Below the pieces are notes generated by a model that was given only the letters and a program-made list of their open reading frames with translations, was not told the DNA's origin and ran no database searches. Shown piece by piece: positions 28,308 through 36,807 of a stretch of 64,000 bases of DNA. The position numbers and the translations under genes were made by a program. Within the stretch, counting starts at the first letter, position 1. The number at the start of each line of letters is the position of its first letter. This DNA comes from Pseudemcibacter aquimaris (GTDB taxonomy: Bacteria; Pseudomonadota; Alphaproteobacteria; Sphingomonadales; Emcibacteraceae): NCBI RefSeq assembly GCF_028869115.1, contig NZ_CP079800.1, forward strand, positions 3,176,001-3,240,000, written 5' to 3'.

Positions 28308-29509
28308 GACTTATCTCCTTTACTGGTTTTGAGTATTTCTTTCACGCGCCTGACAATTATTTTTTCCTCGCCGGGTTTTAACATATGTCCTGTGATGTGT
28401 AGCTCCCCAAATGACAGGAACATGGCGCGCAGTTCAATACAGGGGTCCCCGTTTCGCAAATTTAGCTTCATTTCATCCTTGGAAATTTTATAAATATCCT
28501 GATCCCAGTTCACATTGACATATGGTTCCATGCCTTGTGCGTCTGCGGTCAATACTTCTGCGGTAACGCCCGGCAGCGCATTAATTTCTGCGGCCATATA
28601 GCCGGTGATGCGCATGTAATCACGCATGTCGGCGGCCTCATTTTGTTCTAATGATCTTTCGACCGCGACCATCATCCCTAAATATTCTTCGGGTGCGACC
28701 TTCATGGAACGGCCCACTGCGCGGTGATTGGGTGAACCATTTGCCTTGGCGGCATCAATTAAATCTTTCTTGCCCAATAATAATCCTGCGCTATAGGGGC
28801 CGCGAAGCCCCTTACCACCCGATAAGCAAATCATATCAAAGCCAAGCTTGACCGTATCCAGCAGATATTGAATGGGTGGTACGGTGGTCGCCGCATCACA
28901 AAGGGTTGGAATATTATGGTCCTTGGCAATGTGGATCCAACGTTCAAGGGGTATTTGGCCGTCCATTTTGCGCACATAAAACATCATCGCCGTTTTTTCG
29001 TTGATGGCGGCGATCAAGTCATCTTCTGTATCCACAAAGATAAGTTCCGCCCCCGGCACGCGTAAGGCACGGTCATATAAATATTTGTGTGATGATTGAA
29101 GGATCACTTGGGTCTTTGTGCTTTCTGGCGGATGGGGCAATGTTTCCAGTATTTCTTTATCAAGACCAGACATGCACCCGGCCGTGCCTAGGATAATTGC
29201 CGATGTCGCCCCGGCGGTCACGGCCGCATATTCGCACCCCAGCAATTCTGCAATACGTTTTCCAACCGCGTCGTGTAAATCTTCCATATCCGCTTTATTT
29301 TGCACGGCGTAATCCATGGCATCGATTACTTCCGGCCACATTTCTTCGCCCCCAAGGGATGAATAGGGCCCAATGGCATTGATAAACGGCTTTACCCCGA
29401 GTTCCCCGTGATAATCACGGGCGAATGTCGGCGCGCCAACCGTTGATGCGCCACTTAATGCATATTTTAAAAATGATCTTCTGCCTGAGGTTTCATTATG
29501 ATTTGGCAT
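28304..29509 (-). CDS. SelA-like PLP-dependent enzyme with twin-arginine signal (copy 2)
   Basis: 401 residues, paralogous to the downstream gene along its whole length. The signal is a strong Tat type, GRRSFLKYALSG (R10-R11), with a short hydrophobic region. Family features: DLHDAVGKRIAELLG, TAGATSAIILG, CDAATTVPP and the Schiff-base K233 in SGGKGLRGPYSAG. The cofactor would need to be loaded before Tat export in folded form, consistent with the signal. An ammonia-lyase or beta-elimination type reaction on an amino acid or amino sugar is possible. First gene of the pair; divergent from a lipoprotein gene with 66 bases between. Confidence 0.85.
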   Translation of the reverse strand: MPNHNETSGRRSFLKYALSGASTVGAPTFARDYHGELGVKPFINAIGPYSSLGGEEMWPEVIDAMDYAVQNKADMEDLHDAVGKRIAELLGCEYAAVTAGATSAIILGTAGCMSGLDKEILETLPHPPESTKTQVILQSSHKYLYDRALRVPGAELIFVDTEDDLIAAINEKTAMMFYVRKMDGQIPLERWIHIAKDHNIPTLCDAATTVPPIQYLLDTVKLGFDMICLSGGKGLRGPYSAGLLLGKKDLIDAAKANGSPNHRAVGRSMKVAPEEYLGMMVAVERSLEQNEAADMRDYMRITGYMAAEINALPGVTAEVLTADAQGMEPYVNVNWDQDIYKISKDEMKLNLRNGDPCIELRAMFLSFGELHITGHMLKPGEEKIIVRRVKEILKTSKGDKS

Positions 29510-29575
29510 TTTATTTCCTTGCTTTTATAGTTTGACTATAAATGATGTTATGAAAAACACAAATCGGGGAAAGAA

Positions 29576-30472
29576 ATGCTTAAAAAAATAGGATTATTGG
29601 GGTGTCTTGCGACGGTTTTTTCTTGTGCGCCAGCGAATAACGAAACCGCATTGAATGATATTGATCCAGACCGCGATGTCAGTTTTTTTGTGATGGTGAA
29701 ATCCGCCAATTATACGCAGAATGCCGATGACAGCCTGACGTTTCTGAATAATCACATGTTTTCGGAAATATTCTTTAACGAAGGGGCGGTGCTTAATAAC
29801 GTAACCATTACCCGTGATGCCGATCCCGATAACGTTATGCCGTTTGAAAAGCGAAAAAAAGATTATTATATGGAAGGCGGCCATTTCGATAGTGTCGCGG
29901 AATTGGACGCCGCCTATCCCAATGGCGATTACACCATTAATTTTGATATGCAGGGTCGCACCATAAATTCCACCATGAATATCGCCGGACCAAATGGAAA
30001 TACCGATATCCCCGCACCCATTACGATTACATTTCATCAGGACGGTGAACGTATCCCATCAGGTGAAATTGACGCGGGTAAGCAGCTCACCATTCGCTGG
30101 TCTGATTATTCCAATGGTCAAAATGATCCCAAGGGCATTGTTGATGACATGATATTCGTCGTTATGGCCGATTGTTACGGTGAACGCATCACCCATACCG
30201 GGTTGCCGTTTCAGGGGGAATATACCAAATGGGACACAACCGAAGTCGTGGTTGAAGCAGAATTTCTAAAAACTGGTCACCCCTATTCCATATTTGTTGA
30301 ATTTCCGCATGTGGTCGACAGCAGTATTACTAACGGTGTGCCCGGCTTTATGTCATACGCCACCGCCACATATATGGACCTAGTGACACTCGGCCCTGAT
30401 ACATCGGCAAGCTGTCCTGCGGATAAAATTCCAATGGATACCGGACAGACCGATAGAATGGATAAAGAATAA
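29576..30472 (+). CDS. Lipoprotein of unknown function
   Basis: 298 residues starting MLKKIGLLGCLATVFSCAP, a signal peptide ending in a cysteine with a loose lipobox (VFSC); the alternative Cys-10 sits too early. The mature part is acidic and rich in strands, with an Ig-like or fibronectin-like alternation (QLTIRWSDYSNGQ, VVVEAEFLKTGHPYSIFVEFP), and two late cysteines. I do not recognise a family. It ends exactly where the convergent sulfatase gene ends, with no spacer. Probably anchored in the outer membrane or periplasm. GGGGAAAGAA upstream of the ATG is a good ribosome site. Confidence 0.68.
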   Translation: MLKKIGLLGCLATVFSCAPANNETALNDIDPDRDVSFFVMVKSANYTQNADDSLTFLNNHMFSEIFFNEGAVLNNVTITRDADPDNVMPFEKRKKDYYMEGGHFDSVAELDAAYPNGDYTINFDMQGRTINSTMNIAGPNGNTDIPAPITITFHQDGERIPSGEIDAGKQLTIRWSDYSNGQNDPKGIVDDMIFVVMADCYGERITHTGLPFQGEYTKWDTTEVVVEAEFLKTGHPYSIFVEFPHVVDSSITNGVPGFMSYATATYMDLVTLGPDTSASCPADKIPMDTGQTDRMDKE

Positions 30473-32020
30473 TTATTCCCTGAAACCGTTATTTTGCAGA
30501 TGATCGATGATTGCCTGCATTTGCTGAACTTTATCCGGCATTTCACTTGCCAGATTATTTTGTTCGGATGGATCATCAGATAAATTATAAAGCTGCGGAT
30601 CTTTCATAAAGCCGCCGTCGATGTCTTTATCAGTTGCAACCCATTCTGCGCGTTTGATACGGTCTGGTGTGGTGGGAACGATATATTTCCAACTTCCCTG
30701 CCTTAATGAAATATTGACCACAGATTCTTCGATCATTAATTCACGGCCAGTTTGATCTTTGCCAAGATAAGCATCCCATTGATTAAGGCTATCTTTGGCT
30801 TCACCCGTCTCAAGCTTAATTCCAAGATATGATGCAAGGGACGCATATAAATCAATTTGGGATACAAGAGCATTGCTTGTACCTGGCGCAACCTTTGACG
30901 GCCATTTTAATATGGTGGGCATGCGTGTGCCTGCTTCATAAGCACTATATTTTCCGCCGCGGTATTTCCCAGCCGGCAAATGACTTCCAAGCCTTTCCAC
31001 GGCATCATCCATGTATCCGTCATTTAAAACCGGGCCATTATCACTGGTGAAAATCACGATGGTATTTTCCGAAAGATTTTGATTTTCAAGTTCGGCCATG
31101 ATTTCACCAACAACCCAGTCAACCTGTGCGATAGCATCCCCGCGTGGCCCCATATCCGTTGAACCAACGAAATCGGGGTGCGGCATACGCGGCACATGAA
31201 TATCGTGATAAGCGTAATAGAGGAAAAATGGGTCATCTTTCGACGATTTTATAAAATCAATGGCTTTGTCATTCAGAACATTCGGGATATTTTCATCATC
31301 CCAAAGCGCCTTTTCCCCTCCTGCCATTGATCCAATTCGGGCAACCCCATTGATGATGGTTTCATTATGTTGTGGATCGGCTTGATACCGAACCAGATCA
31401 GGACGTTCACTGCCATGTGGCCTGTCACCGATTTTACCAGTATAGCTCACCGATATTGGATCATTCGGATCAGCATTCACGACATGATGCCCTTCCAAAT
31501 AAACCGTTGGAACTCGGTCCCCTGTTATTGGTAAAAGAAAACTATAATCAAAACCAATCTCGAGCGGGCCGGGCAAAACAGGTTCGTTCCAATTGACATT
31601 TCCATCACCAAGGCCAAGATGCCATTTTCCAATTACCGCGGTTTTATAACCCGCTTTTTTAAGCATTTTTGGTAATGTCGGCCTATCGGATGCGATCAAA
31701 GCAGGTGCATCACCCTCTAAAATATCGCTATCAATGCGAAAACCGTGTTCCCCCGTTAGTAGCGCATAACGTGACGGCGTACAGGTTGCTGCACTGCTAT
31801 GGGCGTCAGTAAAATTAATACCTTCTGCAGCAAGCCTGTCGATATGTGGCGTCTTTACTTTCGTAGCGCCATTTACACCAATATCGCCATAGCCCAAATC
31901 ATCAACATATAACAAAATGATGTTGGGTTTATCCTGTTGAGGCTGTATTTCTGGCTCTTCAGAACAGGCGATAAGGGAAAAAAGACTAAGAAAAAAAATA
32001 CTCTTTTTGGTGTAAATCAT
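30473..32020 (-). CDS. Lipoprotein sulfatase (alkaline-phosphatase superfamily, formylglycine type)
   Basis: 515 residues. The signal peptide ends in the lipobox LIAC with Cys-19, so it is membrane anchored outside the cytoplasm. The sulfatase domain has the metal motif YVDDLGYGD (about residues 38-46), the formylglycine signature C80-T-P-S-R84, GKWHLG near residue 131 and the late metal pair in FTSDNGP. It needs a formylglycine-generating enzyme, which is not in this window. The substrate is likely a sulfated carbohydrate or aryl sulfate. It converges with the lipoprotein gene without a gap; a hairpin terminator for the genes upstream lies at 32089-32114. Confidence 0.93.
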   Translation of the reverse strand: MIYTKKSIFFLSLFSLIACSEEPEIQPQQDKPNIILLYVDDLGYGDIGVNGATKVKTPHIDRLAAEGINFTDAHSSAATCTPSRYALLTGEHGFRIDSDILEGDAPALIASDRPTLPKMLKKAGYKTAVIGKWHLGLGDGNVNWNEPVLPGPLEIGFDYSFLLPITGDRVPTVYLEGHHVVNADPNDPISVSYTGKIGDRPHGSERPDLVRYQADPQHNETIINGVARIGSMAGGEKALWDDENIPNVLNDKAIDFIKSSKDDPFFLYYAYHDIHVPRMPHPDFVGSTDMGPRGDAIAQVDWVVGEIMAELENQNLSENTIVIFTSDNGPVLNDGYMDDAVERLGSHLPAGKYRGGKYSAYEAGTRMPTILKWPSKVAPGTSNALVSQIDLYASLASYLGIKLETGEAKDSLNQWDAYLGKDQTGRELMIEESVVNISLRQGSWKYIVPTTPDRIKRAEWVATDKDIDGGFMKDPQLYNLSDDPSEQNNLASEMPDKVQQMQAIIDHLQNNGFRE

Positions 32021-32088
32021 AGTGCTTAGCCTTTTTGTAACCGATTACATGATTATTGCCATTACACCTGCCCCAGTCAATAAAATAA

Positions 32089-32114
32089 AAAAGGCCCCCA
32101 GAAGGGAGCCTTTT
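32089..32114 (-). terminator. Rho-independent terminator after the SDR-racemase-regulator operon
   Basis: AAAAGGC-C-CCC / GGG-A-GCCTTTT forms a hairpin with one mismatch and a 4-base loop, with A/T runs on both sides. On the leftward strand it follows the SDR stop by about 20 bases and precedes the sulfatase gene. It may work in both directions. Confidence 0.82.
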
Positions 32115-32134
32115 CAAAATCTATAATGATTAAC

Positions 32135-32914
32135 TTAAATCACGCCCGGGAAATTACCGCCATCAAGCAGGATATTCTGACCCGTCATGTAACCTGCACC
32201 CGCAGAACACATCCAACCACATGCTTGGCCAAACTCTTCCGGTTGGCCAAAACGACCTGATGGGTTTGCGGCCATACGGCTTTTGCGTGCTTCTTCTTCG
32301 CTGATGCCTTTTGCTTTGGCTTCGCCAGCAACAACCTGTTCGATACGGTCCGTTTCAAACGGTCCAGGCAGAAGATTATTGATGGTTACGTTATGTTGAA
32401 CCGTTGTACGGGCAACACCCGCTACAAATCCGGTTAGACCCGCGCGCGCGCCATTAGAAAGACCAAGAACGTTGATCGGCGCTTTAACGGCACCCGAAGT
32501 GATGTTTACGATACGGCCGAATTTGCGTTCAATCATGCCGTCAACCACGGCTTTAATTAGTTCAATTTGTGTCAGCATGTTTGAATCAAGTGCTTTGATC
32601 CATGTGTCACGGTCCCAATCGCGGAAGTTTCCTGTTGGTGGGCCACCTGCGTTATTCACAAGGATATCCGGATCCGGACAAGCGGCCAGTAATTTTTCAC
32701 GGCCTTCCGGTGTTGTGACATCACACGCTACTGCGGTTACTTCTGAACCTGTTTTTTCCCTGATTTCCTGTGCTGTTGCTTCGAGCACTTCTGCGTTACG
32801 GCCATTGATAAATACATGCACACCGTCACCCGCAAGTGTCATGGCACACGCCTTACCAAGTCCTTTTGATGACGCACAGACAATAGCCTTACGTCCTTTA
32901 ATTCCTAAATCCAT
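32135..32914 (-). CDS. Short-chain dehydrogenase/reductase-like protein without the YxxxK pair
   Basis: 259 residues with the SDR fold: a nucleotide site CASSKGLGKA (residues 13-22), ACDV near 63-66, NNAGG at 87-91, and the catalytic-type Ser-140 in NITSG. Where Y-x3-K is expected it has S153-N-G-A-R157, as in a known subgroup of atypical SDRs with LSN-x2-R in this place. Redox activity by the usual mechanism is therefore doubtful; it could be an isomerase, dehydratase or binding protein. It is last in a leftward operon with the racemase and GntR genes and is preceded by a good AAGGAGAATA ribosome site. Confidence 0.87.
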   Translation of the reverse strand: MDLGIKGRKAIVCASSKGLGKACAMTLAGDGVHVFINGRNAEVLEATAQEIREKTGSEVTAVACDVTTPEGREKLLAACPDPDILVNNAGGPPTGNFRDWDRDTWIKALDSNMLTQIELIKAVVDGMIERKFGRIVNITSGAVKAPINVLGLSNGARAGLTGFVAGVARTTVQHNVTINNLLPGPFETDRIEQVVAGEAKAKGISEEEARKSRMAANPSGRFGQPEEFGQACGWMCSAGAGYMTGQNILLDGGNFPGVI

Positions 32915-32941
32915 TTTTATATTCTCCTTAAAAATTAGAAA

Positions 32942-33601
32942 TTATTTTGACCCGAGATAAGCCACCGCCATGGAAAGGCCGGCCCAACAAGGATCGATAA
33001 TCGGTTTATTCAATAAATTTCCAAGCCATTCTTTATGAAGGCCCATGCCCGCGCAACCCAAAATGATTGATTCCGCATTATATTTATCCACAAGCTCTTT
33101 TCCCACCTGTTCAATGCGTGGTCTGGCCAGTACTTTGTCTTCCAGCTCGAGAACCCCAAGATTTAAAGCCAAATCAGCAGCCAAGATATCCGTTAACCCC
33201 GCACGTTTCACCTGTTCAACATGGCGCGCGATCGATACATCCGATATAGAAAGCATACCAAATTTTCCACCGCTATTGGCCGCAAGATGCATGGCGCTTT
33301 CACCAATGCCGAAAACATTCTGATGACCGCGTGCCCGCAATTCCTGAACGCCCGGATCACAAAAACAGGCAATCACATAGGCATCATAATCTGATTTTTC
33401 CACATATTCCGGGACCAGTTTATGGGCAAGATGTACATCTTCCGTTGTTTCAATGGCCGCCGGTGCATCATCGACCTGATCAAAATCAATCGTCACATTA
33501 AGCAGTTTCGATGGGCCGCTTAATTCTTCTTCCATGCCCTTTGTCACTGAACATGACGAGTTTGCATTCAGCATCAGAATGCGTGGCTTATTTTCATTCA
33601 T
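32942..33601 (-). CDS. Hydantoin racemase / Asp-Glu racemase family protein
   Basis: 219 residues. Two catalytic-type cysteines are in place: C81 in CFCDPG and C183 in LGCAGM, as in HyuE-type hydantoin racemases and related aspartate/glutamate racemases. Predicted to invert the alpha carbon of a hydantoin or amino-acid-like substrate without cofactor, in the cytosol. It overlaps the GntR gene by 4 bases, and the hydantoinase is divergently transcribed from the same control region, which favours a hydantoin-type substrate. Maleate isomerases are another related possibility. Confidence 0.85.
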   Translation of the reverse strand: MNENKPRILMLNANSSCSVTKGMEEELSGPSKLLNVTIDFDQVDDAPAAIETTEDVHLAHKLVPEYVEKSDYDAYVIACFCDPGVQELRARGHQNVFGIGESAMHLAANSGGKFGMLSISDVSIARHVEQVKRAGLTDILAADLALNLGVLELEDKVLARPRIEQVGKELVDKYNAESIILGCAGMGLHKEWLGNLLNKPIIDPCWAGLSMAVAYLGSK

Positions 33602-34293
33602 TTATTAAATCCCCAGTGAGAAAAAATACTACTATGTACGTTATTAATATGATTGGCCATTCTTTCAGCTGCCAGCGCACCATCACCCGCCGCCAAGGCA
33701 TCAAGAATTTCAAGGTGTTCTTTATTGCCCGGATTTTTGCGGTTTGGTAATCTTTCATGATCAAACATGGATGTTTTACGGCGAAGATCCGCGATAAGCT
33801 CAACAAGCAGACTATTGTTGGAATTTCTGGCGATAAAATTGTGAAATTCATCATCCGCTTCACGCAATTCTAAGCCAGTCACTTTTTCTTTATCCAACAA
33901 TTTTTCAATATTTTCGCGCACCTTTTGAATTTCATCCGGATCAATATTTTGTGCCGCTTCTCTTGCTGCATCACATTCAAGAAGTTTCCTGACATGCAGA
34001 ATTTCCACAAATTCTTTTAATTTAACCTCACGCACAATGACCCGGCCACATGTACGTTCAAGAAATCCTTCAGCCTCTAGTCTATTGATAGCTTCGCGGA
34101 CCGGTGTCCTAGAAACATTTAATAATTCCGCCAACCTTCTTTCCTGAACGGGATCCCCATATTCCAGTTCACCGTTAAAAATCATGTCACTGATCAGGCT
34201 ATATGTGCGTTCACCGAGGCTTAACTCCTGATCATTTTCAGAAGCACTTTCGTGATCACTAAATGCTAGGTTTTGACTGGGTTTTTCCGACAT
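33598..34293 (-). CDS. GntR-family transcriptional regulator with FCD ligand domain
   Basis: 231 residues. An N-terminal winged helix (about residues 27-95) contains the typical VSRTPVREAINRLEAEGFLER recognition region, and a C-terminal all-helical FCD domain (about 100-225) carries the metal/ligand residues Asp and His (DDEFHNFIARNS, MANHINNVH). Probably represses both its own leftward operon and the rightward hydantoinase-transporter operon until the substrate or a product binds. A palindrome matching FCD-type operators lies about 30 bases before its start codon. Confidence 0.92.
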   Translation of the reverse strand: MSEKPSQNLAFSDHESASENDQELSLGERTYSLISDMIFNGELEYGDPVQERRLAELLNVSRTPVREAINRLEAEGFLERTCGRVIVREVKLKEFVEILHVRKLLECDAAREAAQNIDPDEIQKVRENIEKLLDKEKVTGLELREADDEFHNFIARNSNNSLLVELIADLRRKTSMFDHERLPNRKNPGNKEHLEILDALAAGDGALAAERMANHINNVHSSIFSHWGFNK

Positions 34294-34312
34294 AATTGCT
34301 CGCTTGATTAAA

Positions 34313-34333
34313 TGGTGTACCGATGGTATACCA
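34313..34333. promoter_or_regulatory. GntR/FCD-type operator (perfect palindrome plus adjacent near-copy)
   Basis: TGGTATACCA at 34324-34333 is a perfect ten-base palindrome of the GT(N)TAC type bound by FCD regulators, and TGGTGTACC at 34313-34321 is an adjacent near-copy. A further partial site, AATACCATT, follows at about 34339. The sites lie in the 101-base spacer between the regulator and the hydantoinase gene, well placed to control both. Confidence 0.75.
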
Positions 34334-34394
34334 ACTGAATACCATTTTCAAATAATAAAAATGACATCTAATATAACATTTTGGAATAACGAAC

Positions 34395-35858
34395 ATGCAG
34401 GCATACGATCTGGTTATTAGAAACGGTCATACCGTTACTCATAAAGAAAAAATTAAACAGGATATCGGTATTAAAGACGGCAAAATTGCCGCGCTTGGCG
34501 AGGTCCTCGAAGAAGGCGTACGTGAAATTGATGCAGAAGGTAAATTAATTCTCCCGGGCGGTATTGATGCGCACTGTCATATTGAACAAAAATCATCCAC
34601 CGGTCTTATGACAGCCGATGACTTTTACAGCGGATCCGTTTCAGCTGCATTTGGCGGCACAACGACATTAATTCCGTTTGCCGCACAACATCGTGGTCAA
34701 AGCCTGCGTGAAGTTGTTGATGATTATATGGCCTGCGCCGCACCGAAATCCGTGATTGATTTCGGCTTTCATCTGATCATTTCAGACGCAAGTGACGCGA
34801 TTATCGGTCAGGAATTACCGGCCATGATCGAAGACGGTATCACATCCTTTAAAATTTACATGACATATGACAATTTGAAATTGGATGATTATGAAATTCT
34901 AAACGTCCTTGCCGCCGCCCGCAGGGAACAAGCCATGGTCATGGTTCATGCGGAAAATCATGATGTGATCCGCTGGATCACGGAAAAGCTACTGGATCAA
35001 GGACATGGTGAACCGAAATATCACGCCATTGCCCATGCGAGCATCGCTGAAAAAGAAGCAACCCACCGCGCGATTTCCTTGGCGGAACTGCTTGATACGC
35101 CGCTTCTTATTGTGCATGTATCATCAGAATCAGCCCTTAATGAAATCAGACGTGCGCAAGAACGCGGCCTTAAAATTTACGGCGAAACCTGCCCGCAATA
35201 TTTATTCCTAACCATTGACGACCTGGATAAAGACGGAATGGAAGGCGCCAAGTTCTGCTGTAGCCCGCCGCCTAGGAACAAAGAAAATCAGGATATCATC
35301 TGGGAAGGCCTTATTGACGGATCATTCAGCGTCTTTTCATCGGATCATGCCCCTTACCGTTTCGACGACACCGGTAAACTTTCCGCCGGTCCTAATCCAA
35401 CCTTTAAAAAAATTGCCAACGGTGTACCGGGACTTGAAATTCGTATGCCGCTTCTTTTTTCAGAAGGGGTTCAAACAGGTCGCATGGATATTCACCGCTT
35501 CGTTGACGTAACAACAACAATTCCAGCGAAAAAATATGGATTATACCCACGAAAAGGCGCCATTGCCGTTGGGTCAGACGCTGACCTTGCGATTTGGGAT
35601 ACTGAAAAACAAGTCACCATCACCGCAGATGCGCTTCACGACAATATGGATTATACGCCATATGAAGGTATGGTTTCCAATGGCTGGCCAACAACGGTTA
35701 TCAGCCGTGGCCGCATCGTTGTCGAAGACGAGGAATTAAAAGTTGAACGCGGCAGCGGTATTTATCTGAAACGTGACCGTTCGGAATTTGCCAAACCACT
35801 TGAAAGAAGGGTGCCGGAAATGGACCCTAAAACAAACTTTAACGCCAAATTATTTTAA
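34395..35858 (+). CDS. hydA: Hydantoinase/dihydropyrimidinase
   Basis: Cyclic amidase opening hydantoins, dihydropyrimidines or related rings to N-carbamoyl compounds. The 487 residues contain the complete binuclear metal set: H60 and H62 (DAHCHIE), the carboxylated K153 (FKIYMTYD), H185 (HAEN), H241 (VHVSS) and D317 (SSDHAPY). Length and order fit D-hydantoinases. It leads the rightward operon under the GntR operator. No carbamoylase (N-carbamoyl amino-acid hydrolase) is found next to it, which is unusual for a classic hydantoin pathway; the next gene is a DHDPS-like lyase starting 13 bases later. Confidence 0.91.
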   Translation: MQAYDLVIRNGHTVTHKEKIKQDIGIKDGKIAALGEVLEEGVREIDAEGKLILPGGIDAHCHIEQKSSTGLMTADDFYSGSVSAAFGGTTTLIPFAAQHRGQSLREVVDDYMACAAPKSVIDFGFHLIISDASDAIIGQELPAMIEDGITSFKIYMTYDNLKLDDYEILNVLAAARREQAMVMVHAENHDVIRWITEKLLDQGHGEPKYHAIAHASIAEKEATHRAISLAELLDTPLLIVHVSSESALNEIRRAQERGLKIYGETCPQYLFLTIDDLDKDGMEGAKFCCSPPPRNKENQDIIWEGLIDGSFSVFSSDHAPYRFDDTGKLSAGPNPTFKKIANGVPGLEIRMPLLFSEGVQTGRMDIHRFVDVTTTIPAKKYGLYPRKGAIAVGSDADLAIWDTEKQVTITADALHDNMDYTPYEGMVSNGWPTTVISRGRIVVEDEELKVERGSGIYLKRDRSEFAKPLERRVPEMDPKTNFNAKLF

Positions 35859-35871
35859 AAAGAGCAATAAA

Positions 35872-36807
35872 ATGACAGCATTACTTAATGAAAAAGCCAC
35901 TGGCGTTTATATCATCGCCGCAACACCGTTTCTGGATGATGACAGTATTGATTTTGATAGCATTGATACCCTTACCGATTTCTATCTGGAAAAGGGGGTT
36001 ACCGGGATTACAATCCTTGGCATGATGGGCGAAGCACAAAAATTAAGTGCTGAAGAATCAAAAGCGGTTATGGACCGTGTGATCGGCCGCGTTAATGGGC
36101 GTGTGCCCGTTGTGGTTGGTGTTAGTAACACGGACATGGATAAACTGGTCGCACTTTCTCATTCAGCAATGGAATCAGGCGCAGCTGGCGTCATGGTTGC
36201 GCCATTTGCCGCCCTGGATAGTGATGAAAAAATTTATGATTATTATGTGGCCGTGGATAAAGCGCTGGGCGGCGAAATTCCGATGATTTATCAGGATTTT
36301 CCGCTTGCGACCAAAGCACCGATTTCTGTTGATTGCCTGCTTAAAATCATTCGTGATGTGCCGCGCGTCGTAATGCTAAAACACGAAGACTGGCCGGGCC
36401 TTTATAAAATTACGGAACTTCGCGAAAAATCAGAAGAGCAAAACATTCGCCGTATCAGTATTTTATGTGGCAATGGTGGTCTATACCTGCCACAGGAACT
36501 GGACCGCGGTGCAGATGGCGCCATGACAGGGTTTGCGTATCCGGAAATGCTGGTTGGCGTTTGCAATAAACACGCAAGCGGCGACCGAGACGGCGCAGAT
36601 GATTTATTTGATCAATATCTGCCGGTTATTAAACATGAACAACAACCTGGTTACGGCCTTGCGGTTAGAAAAGAAACATTGCATCGCCGCGGCGTCATCA
36701 CATCTGCGAAAGTACGTAATGTTGATCACGCGCTAACGGATGCAGATCATAAGGATTTAAGCCGTTTGCTGGAAAGACTTGCGAAGAGGTTGGCTGCGGT
36801 TGATTAA
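35872..36807 (+). CDS. DHDPS/N-acetylneuraminate lyase-family aldolase or hydrolase
   Basis: 311 residues from the ATG at 35872; a longer frame to 35773 would run inside the hydantoinase gene. TIM-barrel Schiff-base enzyme with K170 (VVMLKHEDW) and Y140 (MIYQDFP). The usual GTTGE loop reads GMMGE (residues 50-54) and the tyrosine motif is YQDFP rather than YNxP, so it is not a lysine-biosynthetic DapA. Likely a catabolic lyase or dehydratase for a 2-keto-acid-like intermediate. Its stop overlaps the start of the transporter gene, so the two are coupled. Confidence 0.88.
   Translation: MTALLNEKATGVYIIAATPFLDDDSIDFDSIDTLTDFYLEKGVTGITILGMMGEAQKLSAEESKAVMDRVIGRVNGRVPVVVGVSNTDMDKLVALSHSAMESGAAGVMVAPFAALDSDEKIYDYYVAVDKALGGEIPMIYQDFPLATKAPISVDCLLKIIRDVPRVVMLKHEDWPGLYKITELREKSEEQNIRRISILCGNGGLYLPQELDRGADGAMTGFAYPEMLVGVCNKHASGDRDGADDLFDQYLPVIKHEQQPGYGLAVRKETLHRRGVITSAKVRNVDHALTDADHKDLSRLLERLAKRLAAVD

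Noticed and set aside
27078..29509. Selenocysteine synthase (SelA) and a selenium pathway
   Set aside because: The proteins are short, have Tat signals, and no selB, selC or selD is nearby; only the fold is shared.
36779..36799. Alternative TTG start of the transporter fusion
   Set aside because: The purine stretch lies only two bases before it, too close; the TTG at 36800 has better spacing. Not decisive.
35872..36807. DapA of lysine biosynthesis
   Set aside because: Key loops (GTTGE, YNxP) are altered and the operon is catabolic.
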